Made by a program: the position numbers and the translations under genes. 64,000 bases of DNA from Enterobacter sichuanensis (GTDB lineage Bacteria > Pseudomonadota > Gammaproteobacteria > Enterobacterales > Enterobacteriaceae): NCBI RefSeq assembly GCF_002939185.1, contig NZ_POVL01000016.1:18624-82623 (forward strand), read 5' to 3'. The notes under the pieces were generated by a model. It saw only the letters and a list, made by a program, of their open reading frames with translations. It searched no databases and was not told the DNA's origin. Shown piece after piece: positions 62,982 to 64,000 of this stretch (position 1 is its first letter; every line of letters begins with the position of its first letter).

Positions 62982-63944
62982 TTAAATACACCCCAGACCC
63001 GCTAATGTGGAATGCACGGCATCGATAAGGGGGGTCTGCGGCTCATGGCCTAAAAAAGCAATCAGTTTTGAATTGTCCATTTCAACCGTCTGCTCCCATA
63101 GGTAGCGCATCTCCTGCATCTCACGCAGTGTGGTGTTAAAGGGACTCATCGCAGAGACCAGCCACCAGGGAAACGTTTTCACTTTCGCCTTTATACCGGC
63201 ACGCTCTGCGGCTAATGTTATGGCTGCGGCCATTGTTGTTCCATCAGGATCCCAATGCCCGCGCATGTGGAAACGGGAAAACGGTTCAAGCTCATCCCGA
63301 CGCGCCAGCAGTGCTGCGAACGTTTCGGCGACATCCGGCAGATATGCCCACTGATGGCCTGTTCCGGGTTTCCCGGGTTGTTTAACGATCAGCGGCGGGT
63401 GACCCGGTTTAACTAATCCCTGTGAAAACCAGTTGTTACCTGCACGGGGACCAAAAAAATCCCCCGCACGCAAAATCAGCACCTTTCCGCCACGCTGCGC
63501 ATAGTCTGAAAGAGCCTGCTCCATTTGCACCCGTATTGCGCCTTTTCGGGTAACTGGATGCTGAGGAGAATCCTCGCGTAAGAAGGGAAAAGCATCGGGG
63601 CCGTAGTTATAAATCGTGCCCGGCAGAACGATTAACGCTCCGTTTCGCTCCGCGGCGCTGATGGTGTGATGAAGCATGGGTAAGACCAGCCGATCCCAGT
63701 TCCGATAACCCGGCGGGTTAACGGCATGGACAATCACGCCACACTCTGACGCCGCAGCCTCTACCTGCTCTGCATTTAGCGCATCGCCGCTAATCCAGCG
63801 GATACGTGAGTTGTGCTCGTCCTTTTGTGGAGTTCTGCGGCACAATGCGCGAACATCCCATTCATCGCGGATCAATTTACGGGCAATTTCGCCACCAATC
63901 CCTCCCGTTGCGCCCAGTATCAGTACCTTATTAGTGTTTTTCAT
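62982..63944 (-). CDS. NAD(P)-dependent epimerase-like oxidoreductase (atypical SDR)
   Basis: About 320 residues. The N-terminal Rossmann motif is VLILGATGGIGGEIARKL, and WISGDALNAEQVEAAASECGVIVHAVNPPGY is the next strand pair. The usual YxxxK is not obvious; NYGPDAFPF and RKGAIRVQMEQAL lie in the corresponding region. Such proteins are annotated as NAD-dependent epimerases, but substrates are mostly unknown. The ATG at 63944 is chosen for a normal Rossmann N-terminus; an in-frame ATG at 63977 is the alternative. Confidence 0.8.
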   Translation of the reverse strand: MKNTNKVLILGATGGIGGEIARKLIRDEWDVRALCRRTPQKDEHNSRIRWISGDALNAEQVEAAASECGVIVHAVNPPGYRNWDRLVLPMLHHTISAAERNGALIVLPGTIYNYGPDAFPFLREDSPQHPVTRKGAIRVQMEQALSDYAQRGGKVLILRAGDFFGPRAGNNWFSQGLVKPGHPPLIVKQPGKPGTGHQWAYLPDVAETFAALLARRDELEPFSRFHMRGHWDPDGTTMAAAITLAAERAGIKAKVKTFPWWLVSAMSPFNTTLREMQEMRYLWEQTVEMDNSKLIAFLGHEPQTPLIDAVHSTLAGLGCI

Positions 63945-64000
63945 TTTTTTTACTCTTGTTGGATACCTGATTGACATCTTAGTGACTACACGGGCTAAAT

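Overview
The window reads as a chromosome segment of an Enterobacteriaceae close to Enterobacter or Lelliottia. Gene order follows E. coli K-12 in two long blocks: ydcJ, opgD, rimL, ydcK, tehB, benE/ydcO, ydcN, rlhA, yncJ, and then ydeE, eamA, marBAR, marC, sotB, ptrR, sad, glsB, yneG, yneF, uxaB, yneE, tam. Most genes are GC-rich with enteric codon use. Non-coding spacers carry REP elements and the CCCTCTCCC-type hairpin repeat that I recall as common in Enterobacter. No rRNA, tRNA, CRISPR array or insertion sequence was seen. Gene names rest on protein sequences I recognise from memory; no database search was run.

Layout. 1-7562: the end of ydcJ, a carboxylesterase, a LysR regulator divergent from a methionine-type aminotransferase with a periplasmic amino-acid binding protein, then opgD (periplasmic glucan synthesis). 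7593-11227: an AT-rich island between opgD and rimL. It holds an HNH-nuclease toxin gene, its probable immunity gene and a decayed tyrosine integrase, bounded by two copies of the hairpin repeat. 11262-23264: ydc-region housekeeping genes mixed with non-K-12 genes (peptidase T paralogue, DppA-like binding protein, DUF3313 lipoprotein, EamA exporter with AraC regulator). 23509-27375: a small unknown protein, a RibD/DHFR-like reductase, an FtrA-like regulator divergent from a rhodanese, and a MetE-like methyltransferase behind MetJ boxes.

27577-33718: the urea ABC transporter urtABCDE, with a sigma-54 promoter and an NtrC-type site in front, followed by zinT, which has a Zur operator and a TTG start. 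33774-39390: the mar region with MarR operators and marbox, flanked by exporters ydeE, eamA, marC and sotB. 39568-41753: a tandem pair of PhzF-like isomerases and an acetyltransferase. 41707-50347: ptrR/sad (putrescine/GABA catabolism), a chemoreceptor, glutaminase glsB with yneG, two different diguanylate cyclases and an acetyltransferase.

50465-55146: uxaB, the bestrophin-like channel yneE and three acetyltransferases around a membrane protein. 55292-59692: an exported alpha/beta hydrolase, an OmpR-type two-component system and a DipZ-like thiol-redox membrane protein. The spacers before the hydrolase and before dipZ share sequence blocks, so this looks like one regulon. 59698-63944: tam, a NudK-like hydrolase, a DeoR regulator, a VOC protein, a PACE-family efflux protein and a nucleoside-sugar-epimerase-like oxidoreductase.

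The least explained parts are the toxin island and the hydrolase/two-component/DipZ module.
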